Shown: positions 9,836-23,200, numbered from the stretch's first letter. The stretch: 64,000 bases of DNA from Aphrophora alni (GCA_963513935.1 OY740767.1:83440060-83504059); one strand, 5' to 3'. A program made the numbers and translations. The notes: generated from the letters alone by a model not told the origin.

Positions 9836-12213
9836 TGGAAAACAAGAGAATACAGCAGTTGGTTAAAATCTAATAACAAAAGTCAATGTTAATATGTATG
9901 ACTACGTTAGTGAAATTAGTTTATGTGTAATGAATGCCTTATTATATATAGGCTATCACCTGACGACCAATAGCCTAAAGATGTAAATTAGGCTACATAG
10001 ACGAGGTCAAGTTAGGTGGCTATACATGAGTAATATATTACTTGGGAACAAGCGACTACTGTATTTATAGATACAGTGACTTGATGAACATAGTTATTAG
10101 TATTAACTTTTGACATTCCTAACCTAGCCTATGTAGCTGGATTTCGTACTTTTAATAAATCTAATTTTCTATTAAACTTATACATTTCATGATTTGAAAT
10201 GTTTATTGCGACATATAATATGATCTGATCCTTTGATTTCAAGGTAAATACTTTGTTTTCTTAATTTTTCATATAAAAATCATAGGACAATGTACAACCA
10301 ATATTTACCAATTTTATAAACTAAACTGTGACTTACTAAATAATTACCATATATATCTTAATTAACTTAAATTTACCAGAGCTAGACTATTCAAAGTTTT
10401 TTTTTTTTTTTTCCAATAATGACGTAGGCTATAGCCTATAAGGTTGTACAAACATTGTTTAGTGATATCACTTCAAAACCTTTTAGAAATAGGCTACATA
10501 TTTATTAACTTGATCAATTAGCTACTTAATCATATGTTAAGAATATTTCAATCACCTTATTACATATTTGAGTAACATCAGTAAATGTTTTCAAAATTCA
10601 GTAAACTAATTACAGACCATTGAACCTTGTAGAGCTTTGGTTTTTAAGTTAACATATAATCTAAAATGAATTTGTAACATCTAGAACCAATTTTATTAGC
10701 TTAGCTTAATATTTTTAACCTGTAGCCTATAATTTCTGTTTTATTAAATAATCGTAAGCCTATTTTATAATAAAAAAAAAAATTTGCCTAAAGGTTTAGC
10801 CTAATGGTAGAATTTAGGCTACCATAGAAGATATCTGTAGGAGTGAGTATTTCATCAATCTGATTGTTCATAATAAGATTTTTAATAAATTGTGAACATT
10901 ATGTTAGATCTAATTTAATTTGATTTAGGCCTAGATCAGTTTTAATATTAGCCTATGTATGTAATTAAAATGATAACTCAACTTGTCCTACTAAACACAA
11001 AAGTTAAAGTCTTTAAAATTACAACACAAATGTTTTTTCCCCACCTTGAAAATTACTGATAAAAATAGAGTAAAATGAGATTTTGCGGATTTTGCAATAG
11101 AAATTATTAAATCGACTTTTAAGGCAACTAACCAAACATAAGCTAACTAACTAGCAACTGACTAACTAACAACTGGGTAATGTTTTAAACTTATTATTTT
11201 GTTACTTTAAAACAGTTTAATATTTCGTTCTTCAAAATTTGTTACTCCGGCAAATTATTCTGTTTCCTTATTTAAAAAAGATTTAAAAGTTATTGTTTCT
11301 TGAATAAATACTATAAAAACAAAATGGCAAAGTTCTTTCATTATTTTACCTAGTATATACCATATTGATTGTGTAGGTTATAGCCTAATCCTCAATTATT
11401 TACGAAATGATCGAAACACAAGAATAGACAATGAATGTTATAAGTTGAAGAATGAGCAAGCAAATTATTTATTATTTTTCACAAACTTCTGTAGCTCAAT
11501 GAATGGTTTAATTGCCGTTAAACTAATGAAGAATAGGCGAATAAATACGACTAGGGAAAATACAGTGTCATCAATCGACTTCAAATATCCGTAACCTCTG
11601 ACGGTTCACTAGTTCAAAATACAACCAGAAAGCACAAACCTAAGCCAAATTTAAATATACCACTCCATTGCATTCATAAAAAACAATTGATAGACCTAGT
11701 CAATCACAAAATAAATACTATACTAGTGTAAGTTAATACCGCTATAAGCTTAGTTGTTCAGTTTTTAAAACTACTGTGCTATAAAATATTAGTGCAAGTT
11801 TGTAAACATATTAATTAGATTATGTCGGTACATATGTAAATCATTTTATAAAGTAGGGTTCTTTAGTTTATATATCTCTTTATAGCAGTCGACAAACCCT
11901 AAAGACTTATAGTAAAGACTTATGGGGCTACAATTTTAATTTTGAACTGTAGCCTAATCATTTTTGAAAAATGTTACCAGCAATTTATCGTACCTAATAG
12001 GCCTAATACAATAATAAGATTTTAAATGATTTCAGTTGATTGAAAATAGTCATTAGGTCTATATAGACTCTAATAGGCTGAATCAATTAAAAAATAATGT
12101 TTTGGCTTAGGGGTCAAGTTAAAATAGGCAGGGTATAACAAAGTAAAGGTTGTACCTAGTTAAGATGAGTCACTAGTCAGGTCATTTCACTGTTAGTATT
12201 TTTTGCATTTCCT
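9836..12213. other. AT-rich non-coding stretch rich in TAGGC/GCCTA words
   Basis: No gene, RNA or clear transposon is visible. TAGGCCTA occurs at 10926 and 11998, and shorter AGCCTA or TAGGCT words are very frequent. Confidence 0.5.
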
Positions 12214-12286
12214 CAGTAATCCGAACTTTTTGATAGTCCGAATGCCTTGAGCAAACAAATATTCGGATTAACGAGTTTTGCCTGTA
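12214..12286. mobile_element. pogo/Tigger-like terminal repeat, solo end
   Basis: Read on the minus strand from 12284 this gives CAGGCAAAACTCGTTAATCC then GAATATTTG, and later GGACTATCAAAAAGTTCGG. The CAGG start next to TA, and the repeated TCCGAA words, fit a pogo/Tigger terminus. No transposase or partner end is nearby. Confidence 0.45.
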
Positions 12287-13305
12287 ATCTACAAATCATA
12301 AATTAAAATTTCGGTAATTATGCAAGGTAGTAAACAATTTCAATGTTTTTTTTAAAACTAAATTTTAGGGTAAGTTCGGTTGGATAATTACCATTTTTTT
12401 CTTTTGTAAATTCTTAATGTTTTTGGTATAACCTTACACAGAACCATACAATTTATTAAGCTAGTTGAATACAACTCCTTACGTCAGAAATCTGGAGTTT
12501 ACTAATATGATTTTTGATGATTAAACTTTTAAGAAATGGGATAACACATACAACACAACATAGCCTATATTATTTAACAACAAGAAGATTTTTTGTTCGT
12601 CTTTCAGTTTTATCAAATCATAGGCTATTTTTTAATTTTTTTTAAAGTCCAGTAGAAATGGAAGATATTGGAAAACTCTAACTTTTCGGGAAAAAATTGG
12701 ATACTGTTTACAGCAGGGGTTATATTAAGGTAAACTTGTGCTCTTGAAAATATCTATGATTTAATAGGTTATTCCCATTCCTTTATTTTTAAGTTTTGAG
12801 ATGACGATGTGTTGTTTGAGACACAAGATTTATTATTATTTACTTTTATTGACATTGAACAATTACTACAATTATTATTGTAATAGATATTGTCAATCAT
12901 TTTAGGTTATATCCTTAAAATAACATAAAACTAATATATTATTTCATGTCATTGGGAAAACAGTTACTTATGTCTTACGTCTTACCCATATTATCGATAT
13001 GAATGTGATGGTGTTCACAGTTTCAGTAATATCTGCAATTAAGCAAATGTTTTTCTGCTGAAGAACATTTCTTCCTTGTGAAATATTGTTGTCCTCTTTT
13101 GAAGCTACAACATACACAGTGTAGATTTAGAAAAACAGTTTTCCCCCAAAACAATATTAGTCTATAGCTTATGCTGTATACATATATATGCATGAACAAA
13201 TTAAATCGACATTAATCAGGTTCTGTAAATCAAAAGTCCTCTTTATAATTTAAATGCAAAACCTGAAATTTTAAATTTAGTTGATAGCATAAAACTTGAC
13301 CCCAA
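12287..13305. other. AT-rich non-coding stretch
   Basis: No gene or repeat that can be supported. Confidence 0.5.
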
Positions 13306-13345
13306 ATTCTCATAAATAGTACATATATGTACTATTTATGAGAAT
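13306..13345. repeat. 40-bp perfect palindrome
   Basis: ATTCTCATAAATAGTACATA followed by its exact reverse complement, with no spacer. Such a perfect, spacer-free palindrome can extrude a cruciform. It lies about 50 bp from a CTGAAGA...GAAAC motif (13394-13421, minus), so it may be the collapsed arms of a foldback element of the same family as those at 4143 and 16385. Confidence 0.9.
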
Positions 13346-14281
13346 AGTACATAACATCCCCCCGCATTTAAATTTAACATTTCTTTCAAATACGTTTCAA
13401 TGACAAAGTCGCCATCTTCAGTGATGCACGATATACAATAACTAGACTATATAATCCAAATTTTAAATTGAACTAAATATTATCAACATATTATGTTTTC
13501 CAATATAAATTTGATAGATATTTACACCAAGGAATTTGGCGTGATTAACAACTCAATTGTATTATATTCGTGTCCCTATTGGCGTTTAACATTTGAATTT
13601 TTGTTATAAATAGGTTACACTATGTCACCATTTCAGGTAGTCTACTAATATTAATTTTTTGTGATCATTACATTTCCGTCATTAATTTAGAATTAGATTA
13701 CAGAATACCAACCCTTAATTATATTATCGAAGAGAACAGAATTTATTTCCTGCTCATAAAAACAGAATCACTAAAGGTTTGCACTAAATGTAGAAAAAAT
13801 GTACTAGGCTATCCTAATTATTTTAAATTTCTAATATTGTTTTGTTTTCTCTATCATTACTGCATTGAATATTAGGCTTAATGGGAAGATCATCAGCAAA
13901 TAAACATGGACTATAATAATAATTATCTTCAAGGTTAGGCCTAGCAGGTAGCCTTCATTAAATAAAAATACATATTACAAAAATATAATATGTAATATGT
14001 AATAATAATATATTACAAAATAAAGAATATTTGGTCCTATAATTAGACCTTGGAACTCCAAATTCAATAGGAAAATAATGATAAGAGGAATAACCTTTGT
14101 TTCTATTAACATGTGTGCAATATTAATTATTTATTAATGATAAACAATGTATATTAACATTACTATGGCCACAGTTTTCATGATAGTGCATTATAAATTA
14201 AAATAGTGCATCACTATATCCTAAATGACTTTAAAAAGAATCAAAATGATTTGGTAAATGATAAACTTAACTTCCAATTCA
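13346..14281. other. AT-rich non-coding stretch
   Basis: Holds one foldback-family motif on the minus strand (13394-13421) and TAGGCCTA at 13936. Nothing else is supported. Confidence 0.5.
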
Positions 14282-14287
14282 ATTCAT

Positions 14288-14996
14288 TGGTAATTATATA
14301 GCAGAGTAGCCTCACTTCAAAATCAATTTTTAAAGGTTTTATTCGTCAAATAAATGTTGGAAAAATATTTTATTATCGAAAAAAAAGTGTCGGAAAGATG
14401 ATTACATAATATAATTACACAAGAAAATCTTAATCAGAGTCAAATTCTGCTGCAAATTCAGTAGAAGAGGAATTTATTGAATTTAAATGTATTTCACTCG
14501 TAATTCGCCATAAATGATGAAAACGAGTAACCATTGTAATTAATTTAATGAAAGTACTCATTGTACTTTCTCTTAAACATAAATTCGGCTATATGGCCAT
14601 GGAAATGTTGTTTTGAATTTCCATATCGCGGCACATTTCCTCGCACCTCCCTCCATTGACGTTCAATTGTCTGCGTATGTGCTTCAGTGTACGCATATGT
14701 AGGGCTGTATTATTATATGTCACGAAAGGTTTGGCCAGGTTGCTATATATATATATATAACCACCTGGCCAAACCTTCCACGGGTACGTTTATTGAAGTG
14801 AATGTCATGAGTATGAAAGATAACACAGAGTTAATTTTTTCACGAAAAAACTACTTGTGTAATTGTATTATTGTATTATGTAATCATCTTTCCGACACTT
14901 TTTTTCGATAGTAAAATATTTTTCCAACATTTATTTGACGAATAAAACCCATAAAAATTGATTTTGAAGTGAGGCTACTCTGCTATATAATTACCA
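14288..14996. mobile_element. Foldback/MITE element, 709 bp, with ATTCAT target duplication
   Basis: Long inverted arms lie at 14288-14423 and 14853-14996, starting TGGTAATTATATAGCAGAGT and matching with few differences. They are flanked by ATTCAT on both sides (14282-14287 and 14997-15002). Near the centre is an independent hairpin: AAGGTTTGGCCAGGT (14726-14740) and its complement (14763-14777) around a TA repeat. No transposase is encoded. The open frame at 14687-14911 crosses an arm and is not a gene. Superfamily is uncertain, since six-base duplications are unusual for the main classes. Confidence 0.8.
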
Positions 14997-15002
14997 ATTC
15001 AT

Positions 15003-16384
15003 TTTACGACATTGTGATAGGATACAAAATAACAATAACAGTAGATAACAAGTCGAGATGATTACTAGTATCTCAGTTGTTCCTCTAAAGTCGTGGTGTA
15101 CACCTGTTGTGAATGTTACGACAATAAAGTGTTAGTGTTTTATGTAGCCCATATATTCTTATGTTTTGACAACCTCTTACAAAATTCTAGCAATGAATCA
15201 TAGATTCTGATATGTGTAATGAACATTCCACTATATTTAATTATAATTAATTTATTAGTCATTTTATATTAATTAATGTATTGGCGTGTAGGCTAGATTT
15301 GACATGGAGTAATTCTTTTAAGTATTCCCATTTTATGCAATCCTGCATGTATTGAACATATTAATGACATTGTATGAAGGAAGATAACAAAACTAAGTCG
15401 AAACTTCAGTTTTAAACAATGTCTGTGTTTACTGTAGGCAGAGCAATTGCAATAATTTGTGTAAAACATAAGCATCAAATTTCTGGCGAGAAGGTTAGCA
15501 ATTTTTACTTTTTTCTCTTTATGGATTATATTTCCCGTTTTATTCCATAGTTATAGTACGACAAATCCTCATCCAATCTGTTGTTCCAAGATAATCCCAT
15601 CATAATTTCTGGAATTTGATTGATGTAGTCTTTTCTTCTACTTTTGGCCTCCGAAATTTCTTACCATGGATATGACCAGTATAAAATGCTTGACCTAATT
15701 TTCAAAGTTTTATCATATATAGTTTTTGTCTTTATGAGGGTTTGAAATTATAACTATTAGGTACTAGGCTTACACCCAAATTTTTTTAATCAACACCCCT
15801 GTCACATTTAATCTTCTTGTTAAGGAAATTATGTTTGTTTTGCCTAGGCTAACAGAAGCTTTCCTTCTGGCATCATTCTCAAATCACAAATAGATGGATT
15901 AGATCATCCCTCGCAGGTCATCATCATTGGTTATCATTTCAAAGCTGATGTTTTTCAACCATTCGAACAGGTTGTTCATTTTTTAATAATTACTTCATCA
16001 CTAAATATTTCTTCTTTTTTTTTAGGCACCCTACCACCATTGACACTGTTCTCCGGGACTCCTCCATACAAGCTGTTATTTTTTAGGATATAATACTGTC
16101 ACTTGTAGCAGTAAGCCTACCCCCAATCACAGTAAGACTACCACAGTACTACTGAAGGTTGCCTAATATACAGAGTTTTCATGATATGACCAAACTTTCC
16201 TTCAAACAAACATGCATTTATTGGTACTTGACACTCCATCTTGAATTAATTTATCAATTAGTTTAGGATTCAGTGGAAATAAAGAATAAAATACACATTC
16301 ACATGTAAACATAACAATGTTGAACAGATAACAGAAGGGAGGTGCTACTCTATTTAGGGTAGGGAATAGACAAGAAGTAGGATA
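15003..16384. other. AT-rich non-coding stretch
   Basis: No gene supported; open frames at 15293-15478 and 16202-16450 (minus) show no recognisable protein. Confidence 0.5.
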
Positions 16385-16611
16385 AATAAATATTGAGCTT
16401 AACTTGTGAGATAATATTATGCTGTACAAAAACTCTAAACAAGATCTCACAAAAACTACGTTTATTCAATCAAACGTGTTTCAACGGCAAAGTCGCCATC
16501 CTCAGTGATACATGAGCTAAAATAACAAAACTATAACTTATATACTTATCACGACTTATATACTGGCGACTTTGTCATTGAAACACGTTTGATTGAATAA
16601 ACGTAGTTTTT
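16385..16611. repeat. Foldback element sharing a motif with 4143-4560
   Basis: Inverted arms of 48 bp at 16451-16498 and 16564-16611 share ACTACGTTTATTCAATCAAA with one or two mismatches. The sequence before the left arm, AAATAAATATTGAGCTTAAC, matches 4225-4245, and the minus strand has CTGAGGATGGCGACTTTGCC as in the 4143 element. Both belong to one repeat family. Confidence 0.7.
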
Positions 16612-17067
16612 GTTCTACAAGAAGAGGGATTATTGTAGTTACTACTGTATACTTTCATTGCTTAGTACCAAGCTTTCGATGGTGTTTCAATGCTACAGAA
16701 AGATCCACTTATCTCATTCCCTAGCCTATACCACTTAAAGATGTATAGTTTAGGCCTATACTTGTTGTTGCAATCTTGTCTTCATTTTCCACTCTATTTT
16801 ATAGCAGAGAGAAATTTGAATACTATGATGAAAGCTACTATACAGGACGAATAAATAACTAAAGTTAATAGTGCACTATGATTAATAGAGTCTGTAAGCT
16901 GCTTTTGACAATGCTGTAGTTGGCGAAACCTTGGTCGGCACGGCTCATTAAAATATATTGTGGAAGTACAAATTGCGTTTTATTTAATTATTAATAATGG
17001 ATTCGACCAAGTACCTACGGTCGGTATTATAAGTTATGATTAATAGATGTATTTTTGTTTGTTTCAG
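16612..17067. other. Intron end before the LATS exon
   Basis: AT-rich. The last bases form a good splice acceptor, a T-rich tract ending TTTGTTTGTTTCAG with AG at 17066-17067. TAGGCCTA at 16751. A GGCGAAACCTTGG block near 16922 resembles repeat ends seen elsewhere. Confidence 0.6.
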
Positions 17068-17226
17068 GTTATTAAGGCATTGATTGTTCTCCATGTTGAA
17101 AAGTGAAACTAAAAAAGTGACATAATTGTTTATCGTGAAGTTGTGTGTAAGTGCCAGGAAGTATAGTGACGGGATGTAAGTGTTTGAAGTGTTGTGAATG
17201 TGGGTGCGGGTGTATGAAGGCCTAGT
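17068..17226 (+). promoter_or_regulatory. wts: 5' UTR part of the LATS exon, with upstream ORFs
   Basis: The 159-nt leader segment lies between a polypyrimidine-AG acceptor and the start codon at 17227. It carries four upstream ATGs. One opens an 11-codon frame including stop (17093-17125). One is ATG immediately followed by TAA (17174-17179). One opens a frame that overlaps the main start out of frame and ends at 17254 (from 17198). One opens ATG-AAG-GCC-TAG (17214-17225), ending one base before the main ATG. Two GTAAGT words (about 17146 and 17176) could serve as internal donors. If transcribed as shown, translation of the main frame would depend on leaky scanning, re-initiation or splicing. 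Confidence 0.65.
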
Positions 17227-17520
17227 ATGGGCCAACAGCCCGGCACAACTATGAACCCCGCTACTTCGGGCAAGTCTTCAACCCGCTCCTCGGGCTACCA
17301 TCAAAAAGCCCTTGCGGAGATTCGTAATTCACTTTTACCTTTTGCAAATATCGGTGGTGAAAATAACGGTGTTGGGTCTAGTGCTGCGAGTACTATCTCA
17401 ACATTATCGACTACAAGTGGTGTTAGTTCTGCATCTGGCCTTAGTTCAGCTTCAAACGGAGTAGAAAAAGAAATTGTTCGCCAGGCACATGCTCAAATAG
17501 TTGCCATGGGATACAGTGAA
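17227..17520 (+). CDS. wts: Warts/LATS Hippo-pathway kinase, first coding exon (98 codons, partial)
   Basis: Warts/LATS is the NDR-family Ser/Thr kinase of the Hippo pathway. It is activated by Hippo/MST with Salvador and Mats/MOB1, and phosphorylates Yorkie/YAP to keep it in the cytoplasm. Residues 24-41, YHQKALAEIRNSLLPFAN, match the N-terminal conserved block of LATS1/2. A Ser/Thr/Gly-rich linker follows (about 42-78), then EKEIVRQAHAQIVAMGYSE (80-98), which is the first helix and MGY/AGF loop of the LATS UBA domain. The exon stops there at a GAA|GTAAGT donor (17521), phase 0. The reading frame continues 32 codons into the intron to 17616 only by chance. An in-frame TGA at 17215-17217 bounds the start. 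Met9 (17251) is an alternative and may be the main start, since the 17227 ATG sits among upstream ATGs. The middle region and kinase domain were not found in this window. Confidence 0.9.
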
Positions 17521-20241
17521 GTAAGTTTGAAAGCAACTTATTTTATTACTACTAGGATCTTAATATTTAATTATAAAGACCTTCTATTATGTATTACTGT
17601 TATTGGTGCAATGTAATAATTCCCCTGGCCATGTTGAAAGGGAAAAAAATTATGAAAAATGAACAGTAGGTAAAGAGCTACCTTACTCTATTATTGGGGG
17701 TTAGCAATAATTATATCTTCAACCAAAAAATATTTATAATCATATTCAGAGAGCCTATATGATGAAAGATAATTTTAAAGAAAAAGATGAAATCTGATAA
17801 TGTTAATTTTTTTTTCTCTTCCCCCCCTTCACAGGTTTTTAAATGTAACTTAAACACTTGTATTTTTACATTATAATCTAGGCTACTCGACTGACTATCT
17901 ATGTGGTAGGATAGAGATGATCTATTTTATCACCTCTTGTCATAATTACACATAGTGCCAACTGAGTTCTCTGGCTAAAAGTAAATTTTTATCTCTTCCA
18001 ACAATAAGTTGTTATCATATAATTGTGTTTTTATTTGTAGGCCTATGTAATGTGTGTTTTGCCAAATTTAACATTACCTCGAACTGTCATTGATAGTGAG
18101 GATCTATCTATTACTTAGTCGGGGAAAAAACTATATTTAATATGTCCAGGCGGTAAAAGTGGCAAAACTTACTTACATTATTATAACTTATTACACTTTA
18201 GGATGTTTGGTCTGGAATTTAAAACAAATTAAAGTTCAGTGTTGTAGTTATAAAGCTCATAATACTAATTTAAATGATCGGTCTTCCAGTTACATCCATA
18301 TTTAAAAAGAGACTCTATGACATACAGTAGCGTATTGGTTTGGTGATTGTTATTCTATCGTCATAATTCCAAGTATCTTAACCCTGGAATTGGCATTAAC
18401 TTGTGGTGTAACATGGTGCCCCCTTTCGCGAAACTGCCGAACTACGAGAAAGCAGTTTTCTGTCTTTTCTGTTCTCTATGAAATTCAGGCTACACAGCTT
18501 TGAAAGATTGAAACACGAGCTTTTTCAATGGTGTATAATTCATTTCTCTACGACTCCATTTACTAGGCTAAAGGTTGAGTTGAAGAAAACAACTTTTTTT
18601 TTGTTGAATACATCTGTAAAATGAGTTTTTGTCCTAACTAATTTATAGATTGAATACTATAAAAGTTATAGACATGTGGCGAACTCTGTTGGATAGGTAA
18701 AGATTTGTACTAAAAACAGTACAATTGCACATTTATTTGAAATAAATTAGAGTTTCTGACCTTTACACAAAGTAGGACGCTATTATTGTAATGCGAGTTG
18801 GCGAGTTGCCATTTTTACGACTAAAACACACCAAACTTTACCAATTAATTAAATATTTTTATAGCGTTTTATGAACTTTTGATTACATGTACGGCTATAT
18901 GCAATCTACGAAACGTCAGCTTTACAATGGTATAACATTTATTTCGGTAGGATGATTTTAAGTAGGCCTAACCCTAGTGTCGAGTTGCAATATCAGAGTT
19001 TTTTACAGTTGTCTGTCAACCATCAATGGCATTCCACGACTCATTTGAGCCGCATGCCAAAACCAGGGTTAAATTAAACTAGCCTATATTATCAAAATAA
19101 TGCGAAGATAAGCGGGAGGTAGACTAGGCCTAATCGAATTATGATTTTGTTACAAAATTGCATATCTTTCAAAATGTTAAAATCCTGTTGGACCTCTTGA
19201 AACAACTCAAATTTTGTGACAAATTTGATCAATAATTAAATCATTGAAAAATAGTATCACATAATGGATGGTGATAATAGTAAAATCACTGAAACTTGAC
19301 AATTTTAAAAGTCTAAATTTTAAAAATAAACAGTAAAACACAAATAGAATTAAACAAAATAAACAGAGTTGCACTAACTTTTGCATAAATTATATACAAA
19401 ACCAAAGTAGGCTTATTTTTGTATTTTGTAATATTAAATGTACGGTATTCAGTTGTCGTGTCTTCAAAAGTTATTAATCAAAAGTAATGAGGAAACATGA
19501 ATGCAGTATTAAAAGGTTAAATATCTGCAAATCGACCCAAAATTGTTGATTTTGATTTAGTCAATTTACTCTAAAAAATTCTTTTTACATGCAACATAGG
19601 CTAGCTTATTATTAATTTGTATATCATAATTCTTCATGTTTCACTAAAATCACTTAGGCTTATTGCAGATTATTTTATTTTGCTCCATCACAGTTGTCTC
19701 TATTCTAAGTTACTAGGCCTACAGTATATTACTGAGTAAGAAACAATTGAAATAAATGAAATTTTGGTCCAAAGTCAAAAAGTTACAGGGTAATTGTTTT
19801 TTCTTGTTGTATGGTAAAAAACTTCTTGGTCATCATCACCTTATAAAACAAGGTAGAAAAGAACACAAAATAAAGACTGCTAGCCTTTAAGTAGGCCTAC
19901 TCCAGTAGTGTCATGGTCGGAGGAGAATAAAAGTTGATCATAGAGAAAGATGAAAGGGAAGGATATAATCCAAAACTATAAAAAGGTCTAGAATGAGTGA
20001 GGATCTCTCTGGATCCACTAGCCTATAGTAGCACAATTTATTATAATGAACTGATATGATATGATATTATTACCTATAAATATGTTGTCGCTTAACTTAA
20101 TTAGTTATTATTAATGAGATGGGGTAATGTTTAGCTAATGTTTAAAAGTAGGTAAACCATAGTTTAGCTATTTAGAAAATATTTATAACATTTTTATTTT
20201 TTAACTTAGTATATGTGTAGTGTAGAGAGTTTTATGCCGGA

Positions 20242-20252
20242 GGGGGGGGGGG
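20242..20252. repeat. G11 homopolymer
   Basis: Eleven consecutive G in AT-rich DNA. Comparable runs are C10 at 31448, C12 at 36094, C15 at 36852, G11 at 40233, G13 at 56753 and C11 at 62323, plus the runs inside the tandem array. Confidence 0.95.
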
Positions 20253-23200
20253 ATTATGTTAAATTTTTCATGAAAGATCTCTGATTGCACTTTTTAATTC
20301 TTAATTTTTTACTTCTGGTAATAAAAGTCATTGCTAGTCTATAAAATTACTATTGTGTGTCATTAGACTTCAAAGTTGAAGATTTTGTTATCATTCCTTT
20401 TTTTTACCCTTCACTTGGTCTTTTTTGTTTGTTTACTAAAAAATTGAACCATTTCCTTCCCATAAAAAAAAAACTGTAAAATTTGAGTAATATTTTTGTA
20501 TGTTGAACTACGCATAATAATCACATCAATGTTATCGAATAGCTCTAAAATCTATTTATTTGATTGCTCACCAAAATGTTATGTTAATTGAACTACCCAT
20601 TCTTGGAAAAGTCCTTTAAAAATGCCATAAACAAAACACACAGGGATAGAAGAAATGACAGACATTACTTTCAAAAGAGCGTAAGGGAGTTTCGAAGGGC
20701 TGAAATTATTGAGAACCAGAAAGTTTGACCGAAGTTTTAGTACCATCACAATAATTTCTGTACTTCACAATTATAATAAAATAATGAGATAGGCTAATAA
20801 TATGTTTTTTAAAATTTCAAGATTTGTGTAACTAATGTCCAATTTAAATTCTGTGCTTCAAAATATGTGAATATTACAAGTTTATTTACAAAAATAGTGT
20901 AATACATATGTTGTCAACAATATTTTTTGAGGCATACTATAATAATACCATAATTCAAGTTATAAATAAACCATCATCTCAGGGTAACTTACCATAAATC
21001 ACAAGACACTGGCCGCCACCAAAACAGTCATGATCAACAAACCTTCTCATTACATAGCCCATTTCCATTCTTGGACCACAACATACACATTAAAAATAAT
21101 TGTTCATTCAACAGATTTGTTACCCATATATATTAAACAGTGAATATTATTTATTTATTAAACTGCAGTGCTATCATATCAAAAGTGTGGTTAAAGAAAT
21201 AGAGAAAAGGGGTTTCATCAGAGGAGAGGACGAAGAACATGAAAGCTATTATGAGGATTCTTGCTGAGACCTTCAAACTGGACAGTTCATTTAAATTTAG
21301 ACAATTAATAGCCTATTCAGTGATATATTTACAAATAATTATACAAGAAGACACAAACAATAATCAGATATAACTAAAAAACATTAAGAACTTCTTCAAA
21401 TTGTATTTAAAAAACCTACCTAGTGGTAAGTATATAGCTAATAATAACTATAAATTGGTGAGTAACTAAAATTTCATTTAATCTTCACAAGACTCACTGC
21501 AGTTAAATCACCTTCAATTGTGTTTATAAATCATTCTACTTGAACCAACAAACGAGACATTAAAAAGAGCATTTATTTAATTATTAATACTGATCATTAC
21601 TTATTGTCCAATCAATCATCCAAACCATCACCCATATAGATCATAACCATCATCTAACTATTTCGTTAATCTTAAGTTTTAGTTGAAATAATTGTTATTT
21701 CCTTCCTTTTTTAATATTATATGCATAAGTAAAAACTAGCCGAGGACAATTCTAAATCCATTTACATTAAGAACAATACTCGATAACATTCAGACTAACT
21801 ATTATATGTAATAGTTATTCATGACTAATAAAATAAATTAACTTGTATATTTACAATTTTTAATAAATCACTTTTTTTGTACTCTCATCTTTCTTTGTAT
21901 CACCTCAGAGTTTATATTTAATTATTCTACATGCATTCCAATGTCAGAATTGAATTATAAATGGTTATAAATACCTTATTTTATGTCTATAATAGTCCTT
22001 CTTATAATATATAATGTGACAAGGTTTACTGTTACATAAATAGCATCTTCAGACTGATATTCATCAATAAATACAAAACACTATATACATACATATAATA
22101 AAAAATATAGGATAGTTATGTTAAAATTCTTGCACATTTTTATATGTTGACTGTAAATGTAACATAAGCTATTCATAATTGTTTAATTATAATAAAGTAA
22201 TCCAAAAGACAACAAAAAAAGAGGGGAATGAATATCAGATTAGAAATTGATAATTTTAAATAGGCTACATAAATATTATAAGTTTCATTAACATCGAGTA
22301 GCCTAATACCAAAATTTAGAAGGTTTGCTTGACATATAAGCTATATGAGCTACAATTATCAAACTATAATTATGCATCACTGGAGATGGTAACATTGTCA
22401 AATCGTGTTTGATAATAATAAACTAGGCCCTAACTATTAATAAATAAATCATCAAACTGAAGTGTTGCTATCAAGCCGCTCAAGATGATTGAAAGATATT
22501 GAACATACTGTAGTAGCAAAGTGATGACCACTAGGGTTGCTATTGTAAACAGAATTTATGGTAAAGTGGAAATATATTATCACTTGTCTTTTAACATGAG
22601 ATTTACTTTTGCAATCAAATTTAATTATTTGTCATACAACCGACAATTTGTTTCTACACTACTCCATCTTTAAAATTTAACTGAGTTTTATTTCTCATAA
22701 AGATTATAATGTAACTGTATGAGATATCATTTGTACATAATTAATTGTATAAGATCAACAACCTTTTAGCTAAAATTCCTACTTTTTCATGTGAAAATTT
22801 GGCTTGTAGGTGGTTTTCAATCAATTTAGTGGGGCTTCTCGATGATAATATCTAGGCCTTAATAACATAATATTTTTTTTATTATTACTCTATAATTTTC
22901 TATTTATGGAGGGAGGAATTATATCCCCTCTAATAAAACAGTTGTTATTTATTTGATATTTCAAATATTAGGACCTGATTAGTACTTTTTTTTCTTCTAT
23001 TATCTAATATAAATAACTTATAATAGGCCTAATATTTCAATGAATTCTTTTATGTTCAAGGGTTGTTATTATGTTGTAATGTAGCATAATAATAATTAGA
23101 GATACAGTTGAAAATGAGTTGCAATGCTTGTTTGATAAGATACAGATATCATTGAAGTGGTATTAAAATTCCAACATCTTTTTACAACTCAAAGCTTATA

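Noticed and set aside
17521..17616. Continuation of the LATS reading frame past the donor
   Set aside because: Composition changes to AT-rich, the UBA similarity stops exactly at GAA|GTAAGT, and the extra 32 codons resemble no LATS sequence.
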